This document shows, piece by piece, positions 1-7,585 of a stretch of DNA of 18,932 nt (the first letter of the stretch is position 1; each line of letters opens with the position of its first letter). The position numbers and the translations under genes are program-made. The notes below the pieces were generated by a model. The model was not told the DNA's origin and ran no database searches. It saw nothing but the letters and a program-made list of their open reading frames with translations. This DNA comes from Bacteroidota bacterium (GTDB lineage Bacteria; Bacteroidota; Bacteroidia; Chitinophagales; Chitinophagaceae), in assembly GCA_023412975.1 (NCBI GenBank), contig JAEZRB010000275.1, forward strand, positions 1 through 18,932, given 5' to 3'.

Positions 1-586
1 CAGCAAGAGTATTTCTTTGCACGGTACGATCTTCAAGCGCCTTGTTCCTTTCCTGCTTTCTCGCGATCTGCTGCTCCTGCCTTCGGGCGATCAATTGCTG
101 CGTTTCATTGATCGTCGCCACCTGTTGTTCGCGGTAGGCGCGGTAACTCTTCAGGTAAGCGACACGGCGTATCGCGTCATTAAAACTATTGGCGGAAAAA
201 ATAAAATTGATATAGTCGAAGCTGCTACGGTTCTTGTAAGAATAAACGATGGTGCGGGCATACTCAGATTTAAGGGTGTCGAGCTGCTTTTGCAGACGAT
301 AAATCTCAAGATTACTGCGATACAGATCGTCGTCGATCATCCTTAGCTCCTTGTTGATGCTGCTGATATAACGCTCCTGTAAAGTTACTTTCCGGGCGAG
401 CATGTTCAACTGCCCGAGGGATTGTTTCGTCTGCCCCCTCACCTTGTTGTACATGTCCTGGATCTGTTTCAACTCCTTCTGAATCTCCTCCCGTTCTCTT
501 TCCAGTTCAGCTTTCTCGTCTGTTTGTGCTAAAGCCAGACCAACTGTTACCAAAAAAGCTATGAGTGTGAAGAAGATTTTTTTCAT
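1..586 (-). CDS. EnvC-like murein hydrolase activator / M23 peptidase family, N-terminal part
   Basis: Partial gene: it starts at ATG 586 and runs off the left edge, so about 195 residues are visible. The N-terminus (MKKIFFTLIAFLVTVGLALA, then QTDEK) is a signal peptide with an A-x-A cleavage site, so the product is exported. The rest is almost entirely charged coiled coil (about residues 22-195, rich in E, K, Q and R), with a short hydrophobic break around YSYKNRSSFDYINFIFSANS. This layout matches the EnvC/PcsB-type coiled coil that in many bacteria binds FtsX and controls cell-wall amidases. The C-terminal LytM/M23 domain expected in the family would lie outside the window. The gene follows the DUF4292 lipoprotein gene with a 64-base gap and may share its transcript. 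Family assignment is by architecture and sequence style; without the C-terminal domain a different coiled-coil exported protein cannot be fully excluded. Confidence 0.8.
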   Translation of the reverse strand, partial: MKKIFFTLIAFLVTVGLALAQTDEKAELEREREEIQKELKQIQDMYNKVRGQTKQSLGQLNMLARKVTLQERYISSINKELRMIDDDLYRSNLEIYRLQKQLDTLKSEYARTIVYSYKNRSSFDYINFIFSANSFNDAIRRVAYLKSYRAYREQQVATINETQQLIARRQEQQIARKQERNKALEDRTVQRNTLA

Positions 587-650
587 AACCAGGATTTTTT
601 TAATGGGGAACAGGACCCTATAACGGTATAATAACAAAGAAATTATTTTA

Positions 651-1472
651 TCAATTGTATTTGTAGTTTTTAGGCACGGAAAATGGGAAACTTAACGTTT
701 CATTAAATTCATAGGATTTGAAATCAAGTTTTATATCGAGATTCGATTTTTCTGCGATGGTGATCCTTCTTTTCTTGGAAAATGTGACCCCTTTCTTACT
801 CTCATAATCGCTATAACTCAGGTTGCAGGTACGGCTTCGGTAATTGTCAGTATCATCCAGCTTGCTGTTCTCAATCTTCCCCGCTTCGCTTAACGTCAGC
901 AGGTTTTTGAACCATTGGCTGGCGCTGAGCAAAGAAATACTGGATCCCGATCTTGAGAAGGAAGTAATATTACTATCGACAAATACAGGATTTCCGATAA
1001 GGATTTGTTGCAGTGAATGCAGATCAAGCGGAAGGGCCGTCATTTCCTGTAAATAAGCTACGCTTCTCGCAGAATAGATCTTATCCTGTTTATTGAGGAT
1101 CTTAACAGAATCCTTTGTGATATAGGCCCTCAACCCTTCGATGCCCAATATTGCAGTGATTGAGATCCAGATCGCACTGTCTTTGTACATCCGTAAATTG
1201 GCATTGACATCGTATTTTTTTCCGTCTGTGCCCTGGTAATCAACATTGATCTTTGCAGAAAATGTGGTGAAGTCAAGCTTCGCCTGGTTCATTTCTGCTA
1301 CAGCTTCTTTGATAACAGCCGCCGTGTCTTCCCGGGTAGGTATCGTAGGTTTAGCCTCCAGCACAGAATCTTTTTTCGCTATAGCCGTCTGGATATTTCG
1401 GGTCGATCTGCATGATAATATCAAACCGGCTACAATAACAAAAAATAATATTATTCTAAACATCATTAGCAA
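651..1472 (-). CDS. DUF4292 family lipoprotein
   Basis: The product has 273 residues and begins with a lipoprotein signal peptide: hydrophobic IILFFVIVAGLILSC, with the lipobox cysteine at residue 21 followed by RSTRN. It is therefore probably anchored in a membrane, most likely the outer membrane. The body (about residues 60-270) looks like the DUF4292 family of Bacteroidota, a predicted beta-rich fold related in shape to LolA/LolB-type lipid-carrying proteins; I know of no proven function. Visible features typical of the family are the early F-T-T-F-S-A-K-I-N-V stretch and the central D-S-V-K-I-L-N-K-Q-D-K region. It lies between dut and the EnvC-like gene, all on one strand, which suggests an envelope-related role. 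Three candidate ATGs lie at the start (M1, M3, M4 of MLMMF); the choice does not alter the mature protein. Confidence 0.8.
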   Translation of the reverse strand: MLMMFRIILFFVIVAGLILSCRSTRNIQTAIAKKDSVLEAKPTIPTREDTAAVIKEAVAEMNQAKLDFTTFSAKINVDYQGTDGKKYDVNANLRMYKDSAIWISITAILGIEGLRAYITKDSVKILNKQDKIYSARSVAYLQEMTALPLDLHSLQQILIGNPVFVDSNITSFSRSGSSISLLSASQWFKNLLTLSEAGKIENSKLDDTDNYRSRTCNLSYSDYESKKGVTFSKKRRITIAEKSNLDIKLDFKSYEFNETLSFPFSVPKNYKYN

Positions 1473-1502
1473 TCGCTATTTAAAACGCTCCCTAATTCCT
1501 AA

Positions 1503-1518
1503 CCCGATAGCTATAGGG
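1503..1518. repeat. Imperfect palindrome in the dut-DUF4292 gap
   Basis: The sequence cccgatagctataggg is a 16-base palindrome with one mismatched pair, centred on AGCT, in the 83-base gap between dut and the DUF4292 gene. It has no T-tract, so it does not look like a terminator. It may be an RNA-processing hairpin or a small dispersed intergenic element; function unknown. Confidence 0.4.
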
Positions 1519-1555
1519 TCCAAATTCCAACCTGACAGCCATCGGATCCCAACAC

Positions 1556-1999
1556 TCACTGCTTCCCCGTATGCCCAAATCCCCCCGCGCTTCTTTCCGT
1601 GTCCGCAAGTTCCTCTACCTGTTTCCAGCTTACCTGTTCTACTCGCTGGACAACAAGCTGTGCAATCCGGTCACCATGTGATATGACCTGCTCCTCCTGG
1701 GAAAGGTTGATTAAGATAACCTTAATTTCTCCGCGATAATCGGCATCAATAGTGCCTGGTGTATTGAGACAGGTAATTCCCTGTTTGAATGCAAGTCCAC
1801 TGCGGGGGCGCACCTGTACTTCATATCCCTGGGGAATTTCCATAAAGATTCCGGTGGGCACAAGGTTTCTCTCCAGGGGCTTCAGACTTATTGGCTGTTC
1901 GAGATTTGCCCTGATATCCATGCCCGAAGACCCGGGAGTCGCATAAGCAGGTAACGGATTCGCAGACGTATTAATAATTTTTATCTCTATGGCATTCAT
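1556..1999 (-). CDS. dut: dUTP diphosphatase (dUTPase)
   Basis: Hydrolyses dUTP to dUMP and pyrophosphate, keeping uracil out of DNA and supplying the precursor of dTMP; cytosolic homotrimer. All five trimeric dUTPase motifs are present in 147 residues, the usual length: motif 1 at residues 19-30 (A-T-P-G-S-S-G-M-D-I-R-A), motif 2 PRSGLA at 65-70, motif 3 at 82-90 with catalytic D85 and the base-stacking Y88, motif 4 GDRIAQL at 109-115, and the glycine-rich C-terminal motif 5 at 135-145 (ERSAGGFGHTG), which closes over the nucleotide. The ATG at 1999 lies only four bases after a perfect TAnnTTTG box, so the transcript may have almost no leader. Downstream genes (DUF4292, EnvC-like) are unrelated in function but co-oriented. 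Confidence 0.97.
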   Translation of the reverse strand: MNAIEIKIINTSANPLPAYATPGSSGMDIRANLEQPISLKPLERNLVPTGIFMEIPQGYEVQVRPRSGLAFKQGITCLNTPGTIDADYRGEIKVILINLSQEEQVISHGDRIAQLVVQRVEQVSWKQVEELADTERSAGGFGHTGKQ

Positions 2000-2003
2000 T
2001 TCG

Positions 2004-2011
2004 CAAATATA
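2004..2011 (-). promoter_or_regulatory. -7 promoter box for dut
   Basis: On the minus strand this reads TATATTTG, an exact match to the Bacteroidota -7 consensus TAnnTTTG. It is followed by CGAA and then the dut ATG. No clear TTG -33 element is visible 17-23 bases upstream. The transcript would start at or right beside the start codon. Confidence 0.5.
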
Positions 2012-2040
2012 GGCTCAGGAGGGATTAGGGTGGATGAATA

Positions 2041-2098
2041 TGGTTGAAGATTGTTGAATGTTGTTGAAGTTTGTTTAAAATAGTTGAATGTTGCTTAA
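2041..2098. repeat. Degenerate 10-base tandem repeat (about 6 units)
   Basis: Six adjacent decamers follow the plus-strand consensus TTGTTGAATG: tggttgaaga, ttgttgaatg, ttgttgaagt, ttgtttaaaa, tagttgaatg, and ttgcttaa running into the ispF stop codon. The tract fills the space between the end of ispF and the dut promoter region. The 10-base period is close to one helical turn. No reading frame is carried by it. Confidence 0.7.
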
Positions 2099-2578
2099 TT
2101 AGATCTTTTTCAACATCACAACGGCGTGTGCTACGACTCCCTCTTCCCGACCAACAAATCCCATTTTTTCCGTTGTAGTGGCTTTGATTGAAATATCTCG
2201 TAAGGAAATATCGGTGATCTGTGCGATAATGTTACGCATTTGCTCGGCATAAGGACTGATCTTGGGCCGTTCGAGGCAAAGGGTGGTATCGATGTTTACC
2301 ACCGTATAACCTTCCTTTCTGATCAGCTCTACGGAGCGCCGCAACAGTATTTTGCTGTCGATATTTTTATAGTTCATATCCGTATCAGGAAAATGAACAC
2401 CAATATCACCAAGACTCAACGCGCCCAGAATGGCATCACAAATCGCATGCAGGAGCACATCAGCATCGCTATGACCCACCGCACCTTTTGTGTGATCGAT
2501 CTTTACACCACCAAGCCAAAAATCATTACCTTCTTTTAATTGATGGAAATCTACGCCAATACCGATGCGATAGGACAT
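2099..2578 (-). CDS. ispF: 2-C-methyl-D-erythritol 2,4-cyclodiphosphate synthase
   Basis: Converts 4-diphosphocytidyl-2-C-methyl-D-erythritol 2-phosphate into 2-C-methyl-D-erythritol 2,4-cyclodiphosphate, releasing CMP, in the non-mevalonate isoprenoid pathway; cytosolic homotrimer with a divalent metal at each active site. The 159-residue length is typical. The metal ligands are visible: D10 and H12 in GVDFHQL, and H44 in the D-A-D-V-L-L-H stretch, after the substrate-binding G-H-S-D at residues 35-38. The D-I-G-V-H-F-P-D-T-D loop (58-67) and the CMP-binding TTTEK (134-138) are also present. It has its own -7 box 21 bases upstream and lies downstream of the porV terminator, so it is likely an independent unit, possibly reading into dut. 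Confidence 0.97.
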   Translation of the reverse strand: MSYRIGIGVDFHQLKEGNDFWLGGVKIDHTKGAVGHSDADVLLHAICDAILGALSLGDIGVHFPDTDMNYKNIDSKILLRRSVELIRKEGYTVVNIDTTLCLERPKISPYAEQMRNIIAQITDISLRDISIKATTTEKMGFVGREEGVVAHAVVMLKKI

Positions 2579-2599
2579 GGTTGCTTCTTTATTAAGTCA

Positions 2600-2607
2600 C
2601 AAATATA
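2600..2607 (-). promoter_or_regulatory. -7 promoter box for ispF
   Basis: The minus strand reads TATATTTG, a perfect TAnnTTTG match, with 21 bases between it and the ispF ATG. No convincing TTG -33 element is seen upstream; the heptamer repeat zone begins there instead. Confidence 0.55.
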
Positions 2608-2642
2608 CTAGTCGTTTTTCGGGAATCGTGTGTCGTTCTGCA

Positions 2643-2657
2643 GTCGTGAGTCGTGAG
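2643..2657. repeat. Left arm of inverted heptamer repeat (GTCGTGA units)
   Basis: GTCGTGAGTCGTGAG holds two GTCGTGA heptamers and is the exact reverse complement of CTCACGACTCACGAC in the right arm at 2725-2761. Degenerate units (aatcgtg, tgtcgtt) continue leftward to about 2625. Together the arms could form a long stem around the terminator hairpin at 2687-2714. Confidence 0.75.
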
Positions 2658-2686
2658 AAAAGCAATTAACTATGGAATTCAATTAA

Positions 2687-2714
2687 AAATGTCCCGCCAT
2701 TTAGCAGGACATTT
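2687..2714 (-). terminator. Intrinsic terminator of the porU-porV unit
   Basis: AAATGTCC (2687-2694) pairs with GGACATTT (2707-2714); after one mismatch two more G-C pairs form, leaving a six-base loop. Read on the minus strand, the hairpin lies about 47 bases after the porV stop and ends in ATTTTTAATT, a short U-rich tail. It separates porV from ispF. Confidence 0.75.
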
Positions 2715-2724
2715 CAAATATTTT

Positions 2725-2761
2725 GACTCACGACTCACGATTCACGACTCACGACTCACGA
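2725..2761. repeat. Right arm of inverted heptamer repeat (GACTCAC units)
   Basis: Five tandem heptamers (GACTCAC twice, GATTCAC once, GACTCAC twice) followed by a partial unit GACTA that runs directly into the porV stop codon (TAG at 2764-2762 on the minus strand). The array is the reverse complement of the shorter arm at 2643-2657. Confidence 0.85.
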
Positions 2762-3922
2762 CTACTCCTCTATAGCTTCTCCGCCGAGATCGAATATTAC
2801 TGAGAATCGAAGCGTATTCGACAATGGGTTTTGAGTAACACCACTGCCAGAAGGAAGAAGGTATGAAAAGTTAAGACCGAAGATATTGTACTTCACACCA
2901 AGGCCTGCTGTGAAATAACGACGGTTACCTTTTGTTTTGTCTTCGAAGAAATATCCTGCACGCAGGGCAAACTGGTTTTGATACCAGAACTCGGCGCCGG
3001 CAGATACCTGGAATTCTTTGATCTCTTCTTTGAAACCACCGGGTGCATCACCGAAAGAACCGAACCAGCTGGCCACCACACCTTTCTTGCGATAATCGGC
3101 GATCGCGTTGGGATCGCTAAGATCAGCAGGTGGTGTTGGGACCAGTAATTTATTAATATCAAGACCAAAAGTCAGTTTATTATCCTCATTGAAATTCTTG
3201 GTCCAACTGCTGCCGAGACCCAGGTTGGCCGGAATGAAATCTTTTGCATCGGCATTGCCGGTGTAAGAGATCTTTGAACCAAGATTGGTAAGTGTGGCGC
3301 CAAAAGCAAATCCATCACCTGCCTCATCTTTTCCATCAAAATAGAAACCGATATCACCGGCAACTGAATTGCCCGCTTTGTATGTTGTGCTACCAGAAGG
3401 AACACCATTGGTAAGATCTGAATTGATATAACGTAAAGCGATACCCAGGCCTAATTTTTCAGAAAGTTTCCTGGAATAGCCCAGGTCAATACTGAACTCA
3501 CGGGGCTTACCACTTCCCCATGAATTACCCACACCATCTGTAAACTGGATATTACCCAGGCTAAAATAGCGGAGACCGACATTCAAAGCCTGCAGTTCAT
3601 CAAATTTGTAATAGCCCGACAAAGATGCCAGGTAAACATCATTCACCAGGTTTTTTAACCATGGAGTATAGGTTGCAGAAATGCCGCCTGGAGATTCATT
3701 AAAAGCGACCTTACCAATATTCCAGAAACCACCACCTGCATCAGGCGTGGTAGCTATGCCTATATCACCCATTCCACCCGCGCGGGCATCAGGCGATATC
3801 CGCAAAAACGGAACGGCTGTCGTTACAACTTTGATGGGTTGGGCTGGCTGGGCGTTGGCAATGGTTATCGATCCACAGAATAATAGAATTCCGGCAGTTA
3901 GCTTCCACGCAATTGGTTTCAT
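2762..3922 (-). CDS. porV: Type IX secretion system outer-membrane protein PorV (LptO)
   Basis: PorV is a FadL-like outer-membrane beta-barrel of the type IX secretion system. It binds cargo carrying C-terminal sorting signals as they leave the SprA channel and delivers them to the sortase PorU. The 386-residue product starts with a signal peptide cleaved after ANA at residue 24. The N-terminal P-F-L-R-I-S-P-D-A-R-A-G-G-M-G stretch followed by the P-D-A-G-G-G-F-W-N-I motif is the PorV/PorQ-family signature. The rest alternates beta-strand-like segments with Gly/Asn-rich turns and ends in a strand (TLRFSVIFDLGGEAIEE). It lies 78 bases after porU on the same strand, the arrangement known from Flavobacterium johnsoniae. 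A weak -7-like box TACTTTCG (3974-3981, minus) could give it an extra promoter. The stop codon overlaps the edge of a heptamer repeat. Confidence 0.95.
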   Translation of the reverse strand: MKPIAWKLTAGILLFCGSITIANAQPAQPIKVVTTAVPFLRISPDARAGGMGDIGIATTPDAGGGFWNIGKVAFNESPGGISATYTPWLKNLVNDVYLASLSGYYKFDELQALNVGLRYFSLGNIQFTDGVGNSWGSGKPREFSIDLGYSRKLSEKLGLGIALRYINSDLTNGVPSGSTTYKAGNSVAGDIGFYFDGKDEAGDGFAFGATLTNLGSKISYTGNADAKDFIPANLGLGSSWTKNFNEDNKLTFGLDINKLLVPTPPADLSDPNAIADYRKKGVVASWFGSFGDAPGGFKEEIKEFQVSAGAEFWYQNQFALRAGYFFEDKTKGNRRYFTAGLGVKYNIFGLNFSYLLPSGSGVTQNPLSNTLRFSVIFDLGGEAIEE

Positions 3923-4000
3923 CAGAAATATTAATTTTTTTTGAAATTTGAAAACTTGGAATCAAATGGGGGGCGAAAGTATTAGAATTCCTCCTATTTA

Positions 4001-7000
4001 CTAAAAAAGTACCAGTTTTTCTATTTTCTCTTTTCGCTGTTTGCCAGGCGCTACGACAGTTAGTTTATAAAAATATACCCCCCTGCCGACCCGGTCTCCA
4101 AATTGGTCTCTCCCATCCCATTCCAGTTCACTTGAACGGTTTCCAGGGGTGTTTATTGCCTTTTGAAATGTTTTTATTACGCGTCCCGAGACCGTAAATA
4201 TCTGTAAGCTAACCTGTAAGTCCTGCCCCGGTTTGTTATGCTCAAACCAAAACTGGGTCTTTGTCGTGAAAGGGTTGGGATAATTAAGTACATGCCTCAG
4301 CTCAAGTTGCTCGTCTCTGGCCACCAGGAAATCCAAAATGGTTTCACTTGCGTTGTTGAGCACGTCCCAGGCTTTGATCTTCAACGAGTGAAAACCTGGT
4401 TCGAGCGCCGGCATCTGGAAACGGACCGTCCCCTGCTGGTAACTATCGAGTTCACCCTGGTAGTAGTCATTTAACACAAACACCCGGGTATCGTCCCCAT
4501 CCAGCGTTGCCGTAATATCATGCCCCATCGCTGTCCCCGTGGTGTTAATACCAGAGGAGTCCGCAAGGCGGAGGATCAGGACCGGCGCTTCATTACTGGT
4601 TCCACCATTCACAAACCTCTCGTCATTCAGGTAGGACCTGATTTCCGGGCCATCGGTGTCTCCGCTACTATCAATACCTACGCCACCTACCACAAAACCT
4701 GTAAAGTACCCGTTCCCATCCTGGTTACCGTCCTCTGCGTAAAGGCTAAGCCTTCCACTGCCGAACTGGTAATTGATATCCTTCGGCATCTTAAACGAGA
4801 AAGAAAATCTACCATTTGAAACGGAAGCCTTACCACGAAATAATATACTGGTATGAGACTGGAAGGAAACAGGCTGACTACCGGGATCATTGGCCAGGGT
4901 TTGCCGGCTTTGTGGTTTATCGAAGATCGTCGGGTAAATATAACCATTGAACCCTGTCAACACATTACCGGAACGGTCAGTAACTTCCCCCTCCATTTTT
5001 ACCATATCAGTCGCATGTAGTGTATCAACCTGCCCTATTGGTTTATCATTAATCCTCGAGGGTCTCACACTCATCTTTGGGAAGGCCAGCGTAAGGGCAG
5101 GATCACCCAGCAGGGTAAACTTTCGGATATTGCTGATATCGGCCGAGGATTGATAGGTCAGATTCTTCGCATCCCTGACAGCATCACCCAGGCTCCTGTA
5201 CTGACCGTTAGCATCCGGCTCCAAAGCCGTGCGCATGTAATTATCATTCAGGATGCGATTACCTGTTGCAAACACAGTTCTTGTAGTGGTCATCAGCGCG
5301 ATGGCACCTGTCTTTGGACGCAGCAATAAATTCTCGCCAAGGGAATTTACCAGTGGGTTATCATAAGGCGCAAAATCACATGTTGCCGTTATAAATAGTG
5401 GAAGCCGGTTTGGGTTATTCCAGTTGTTTACAATCTCCTGGTCCAAAATAGTCTCTTCTGCAAGGCGATAGGCGCTGCCGTGACCATTAAAATTCCAGAT
5501 CAGGGTTCCATTATAAATTTGATTATTGCTCGCCTGGTTTGCTTTTGGGTAATGAGTTCCGTCTACCCCCGTTTCCTGCGGGTATGCATCCAGGTATATC
5601 TTATACTGATCAAATACCGGCGCAACCTGCATAGCGGTTCCGGAAATAATTTCAGCATCCTGCAAATGCAGGTTCTGATCTTCGTCATCGGCGACAAAAC
5701 TGAGATTGCTACGCCATGGTCCAAAGGATGCCGGATGGAAATAAGTTTCAACTTTATCGACAAAATTTTTGGCCTCGCCGGGATTCCTCGCTGGTACACG
5801 GCCTATACCGATATCGAGTTCGTTAATTACAATTCCCGAATTGATGTCCTCCATATCATCCAGGAAACCGAAATAGTCGTCGGTGGTATATGTTGACAAT
5901 ATATCGAGTGAAATATTGTTTTGATATGCAGGAACAAAATTGGTATTGTTGACAAGCCGGTCTTTATAATCATAAGACGCGTCACCAAATAATAAAAGAT
6001 AACGTAGGCTGTTGTCTGTATTCCTGTACTTGTCGTGGTACATCTTTACAAAATCACGAATGGCGGTGGGATCGGCACTGCCACTTGCAAATTCATTAAA
6101 CACCTGTTCCGTTGTAGCGACGTGTACACGTAATCCGCTGTTTTGTTCATGGAACCTGGCAAGTCGTTCCGCCTGCTGTAAAAATGGCGGATACACGACG
6201 ATGATATAATCTGCCGGGGGTGCGGCGTGGAGGTTCTGATTTGCCACGCGACCAATGAGTTCGGGAATAAAAAAATGACGCTCATCGAAAGCAATATATT
6301 CCCGGAGCATTGCCGTGCTATTGACGAAACGAAGATTGGCACCAGATAAAGCTGATGGCATTTTCATGGGTGCCGATGGATCCGTGATATCCCAAACCTG
6401 CGTAGATGGTCCGGCATTGCCGATCACAAATTCCGCTACGTTATTTCCAACACTTGACCAGTCACGAAACAATAGTGAACCTGTGTCGGAAATGCTCAGC
6501 TGGCGGCGTGAGAAAATCTCGAACCAGTTTAGCCAGCCCTGCGCGTTGAAACTTCCGGGTGTGAATGTATAACTGACCACTGGGCTGCTTTGAGAAATAC
6601 TTGCTACTGCTGTATGGGTAGCATCGCGTGCAAAAAGATCATAAGGGCCCGTTCCCACGGCAGCAATAGGGATTGTACCAAGCGACACACCATTCAGCTT
6701 TATATCAAACTGGCTACCCGTTCCAGCCGAACGGGCAATACAATTTGTGACTACCTGTATGGGTGAACCATTAACGATACCCGGGATATGGGTTTGAAAG
6801 TTTTGTGTAAGCGACCTGCCGGGTAAATTCGAAAACTCCTCGCCGTACCACTCTTTGCCGCTGGCAAGCAGGTTCACCGTGTCCGATTCATAAAAATAGC
6901 GTCCTGAAAAACTATTGACTGTAATATTTGGAGTAAATGAATTGGCGGTGGTGCTGATACGTTTCCCGTTATTTCCAATGGTCAGGAAATAATAAGATTT

Positions 7001-7420
7001 ATCGGAATAGATATTTTTCTGATGAGTAAACCGCTGGTTGATGGAATCCTTCTGCCACCCGTTTGGCCCATTAGCGAAAAACAAGATATAGTCGGATCCG
7101 TTCAATACGTTATCGCCACCATCCATTACCCAAATCGCATTTTCCCGGAGGTCATCGATCCTGGGTTCGCTATTGGCGTCCGCGAGCATCTGACCTCCGT
7201 TCCCAAAAAGCTGTATTGCGGAAGAGGGGATATTGCTCGTGTTTATGCCAAGCTTATTTAAGAATGGAATATCTACCTTATATATACCAGGCTCTGCAAC
7301 TGCTATTTTATACCAGGCACCCGATGCCAGCACCGAAGCCGGACTATACACCCGTTGGGAACAGGCAGCATACCAGGTCAGCAGCAGACCGGCTGTCATA
7401 ACCATCTTCCTCATAAGCAT
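4001..7420 (-). CDS. porU: Type IX secretion system sortase PorU
   Basis: PorU is the cell-surface cysteine protease of the type IX system. It removes the C-terminal signal from cargo and, in Porphyromonas, links the cargo to A-LPS. The 1139-residue product has an N-terminal signal peptide (to about residue 22), a beta-rich region, then a gingipain-like C25 peptidase domain at about 400-780. The catalytic pair is visible: H647 in NFNGHGS and C681 in F-I-T-A-T-C-D-F. Beta-sandwich segments follow, and from about residue 1046 (YPNPF) to the end there is a type-A sorting-signal-like domain, ending in V-G-R-G-V-Y-F-Y-K-L and a basic tail. PorU itself carries such a domain in known systems. It is first in the porU-porV unit and divergent from gldJ. 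Start choice among M1, M3 and M6 is uncertain. No frameshift is seen. Confidence 0.95.
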   Translation of the reverse strand: MLMRKMVMTAGLLLTWYAACSQRVYSPASVLASGAWYKIAVAEPGIYKVDIPFLNKLGINTSNIPSSAIQLFGNGGQMLADANSEPRIDDLRENAIWVMDGGDNVLNGSDYILFFANGPNGWQKDSINQRFTHQKNIYSDKSYYFLTIGNNGKRISTTANSFTPNITVNSFSGRYFYESDTVNLLASGKEWYGEEFSNLPGRSLTQNFQTHIPGIVNGSPIQVVTNCIARSAGTGSQFDIKLNGVSLGTIPIAAVGTGPYDLFARDATHTAVASISQSSPVVSYTFTPGSFNAQGWLNWFEIFSRRQLSISDTGSLLFRDWSSVGNNVAEFVIGNAGPSTQVWDITDPSAPMKMPSALSGANLRFVNSTAMLREYIAFDERHFFIPELIGRVANQNLHAAPPADYIIVVYPPFLQQAERLARFHEQNSGLRVHVATTEQVFNEFASGSADPTAIRDFVKMYHDKYRNTDNSLRYLLLFGDASYDYKDRLVNNTNFVPAYQNNISLDILSTYTTDDYFGFLDDMEDINSGIVINELDIGIGRVPARNPGEAKNFVDKVETYFHPASFGPWRSNLSFVADDEDQNLHLQDAEIISGTAMQVAPVFDQYKIYLDAYPQETGVDGTHYPKANQASNNQIYNGTLIWNFNGHGSAYRLAEETILDQEIVNNWNNPNRLPLFITATCDFAPYDNPLVNSLGENLLLRPKTGAIALMTTTRTVFATGNRILNDNYMRTALEPDANGQYRSLGDAVRDAKNLTYQSSADISNIRKFTLLGDPALTLAFPKMSVRPSRINDKPIGQVDTLHATDMVKMEGEVTDRSGNVLTGFNGYIYPTIFDKPQSRQTLANDPGSQPVSFQSHTSILFRGKASVSNGRFSFSFKMPKDINYQFGSGRLSLYAEDGNQDGNGYFTGFVVGGVGIDSSGDTDGPEIRSYLNDERFVNGGTSNEAPVLILRLADSSGINTTGTAMGHDITATLDGDDTRVFVLNDYYQGELDSYQQGTVRFQMPALEPGFHSLKIKAWDVLNNASETILDFLVARDEQLELRHVLNYPNPFTTKTQFWFEHNKPGQDLQVSLQIFTVSGRVIKTFQKAINTPGNRSSELEWDGRDQFGDRVGRGVYFYKLTVVAPGKQRKEKIEKLVLF

Positions 7421-7585
7421 AGTGGCAAAACTCCGGCTTAATAGGGAAATAACGATATCGAACAGGGAATTACACTAAAATCCTTGAAATGAAAGTAATT
7501 ATATTCGCAAAACGGTAGAATTTCCGGGGGTGAAACAATAATTTTAGCCCAAAGTCCGTTAAAAATATTCCAATTCGTAGGTATT
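7421..7585. promoter_or_regulatory. Divergent control region between porU and gldJ
   Basis: This 165-base, AT-rich spacer must carry the promoters of both divergent genes. Near-consensus -7 boxes are visible: TATATTCG at 7500-7507 on the plus strand (7 of 8 for TAnnTTTG), facing gldJ, and TACTTTCA at 7497-7490 on the minus strand (7 of 8), facing porU. The two nearly abut. Neither has a TTG at the usual 17-23 base distance, so these calls are weak. Confidence 0.4.

Noticed and set aside
2625..2764. CRISPR array
   Set aside because: The repeats are seven bases long with no spacers and occur in inverted arms; no cas genes are nearby.
5480..5896. Plus-strand open frame of 138 codons inside porU, and other long frames antisense to porU, DUF4292 and the dioxygenase gene
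   Set aside because: They are shadows of well-supported genes, with no family features and atypical composition.
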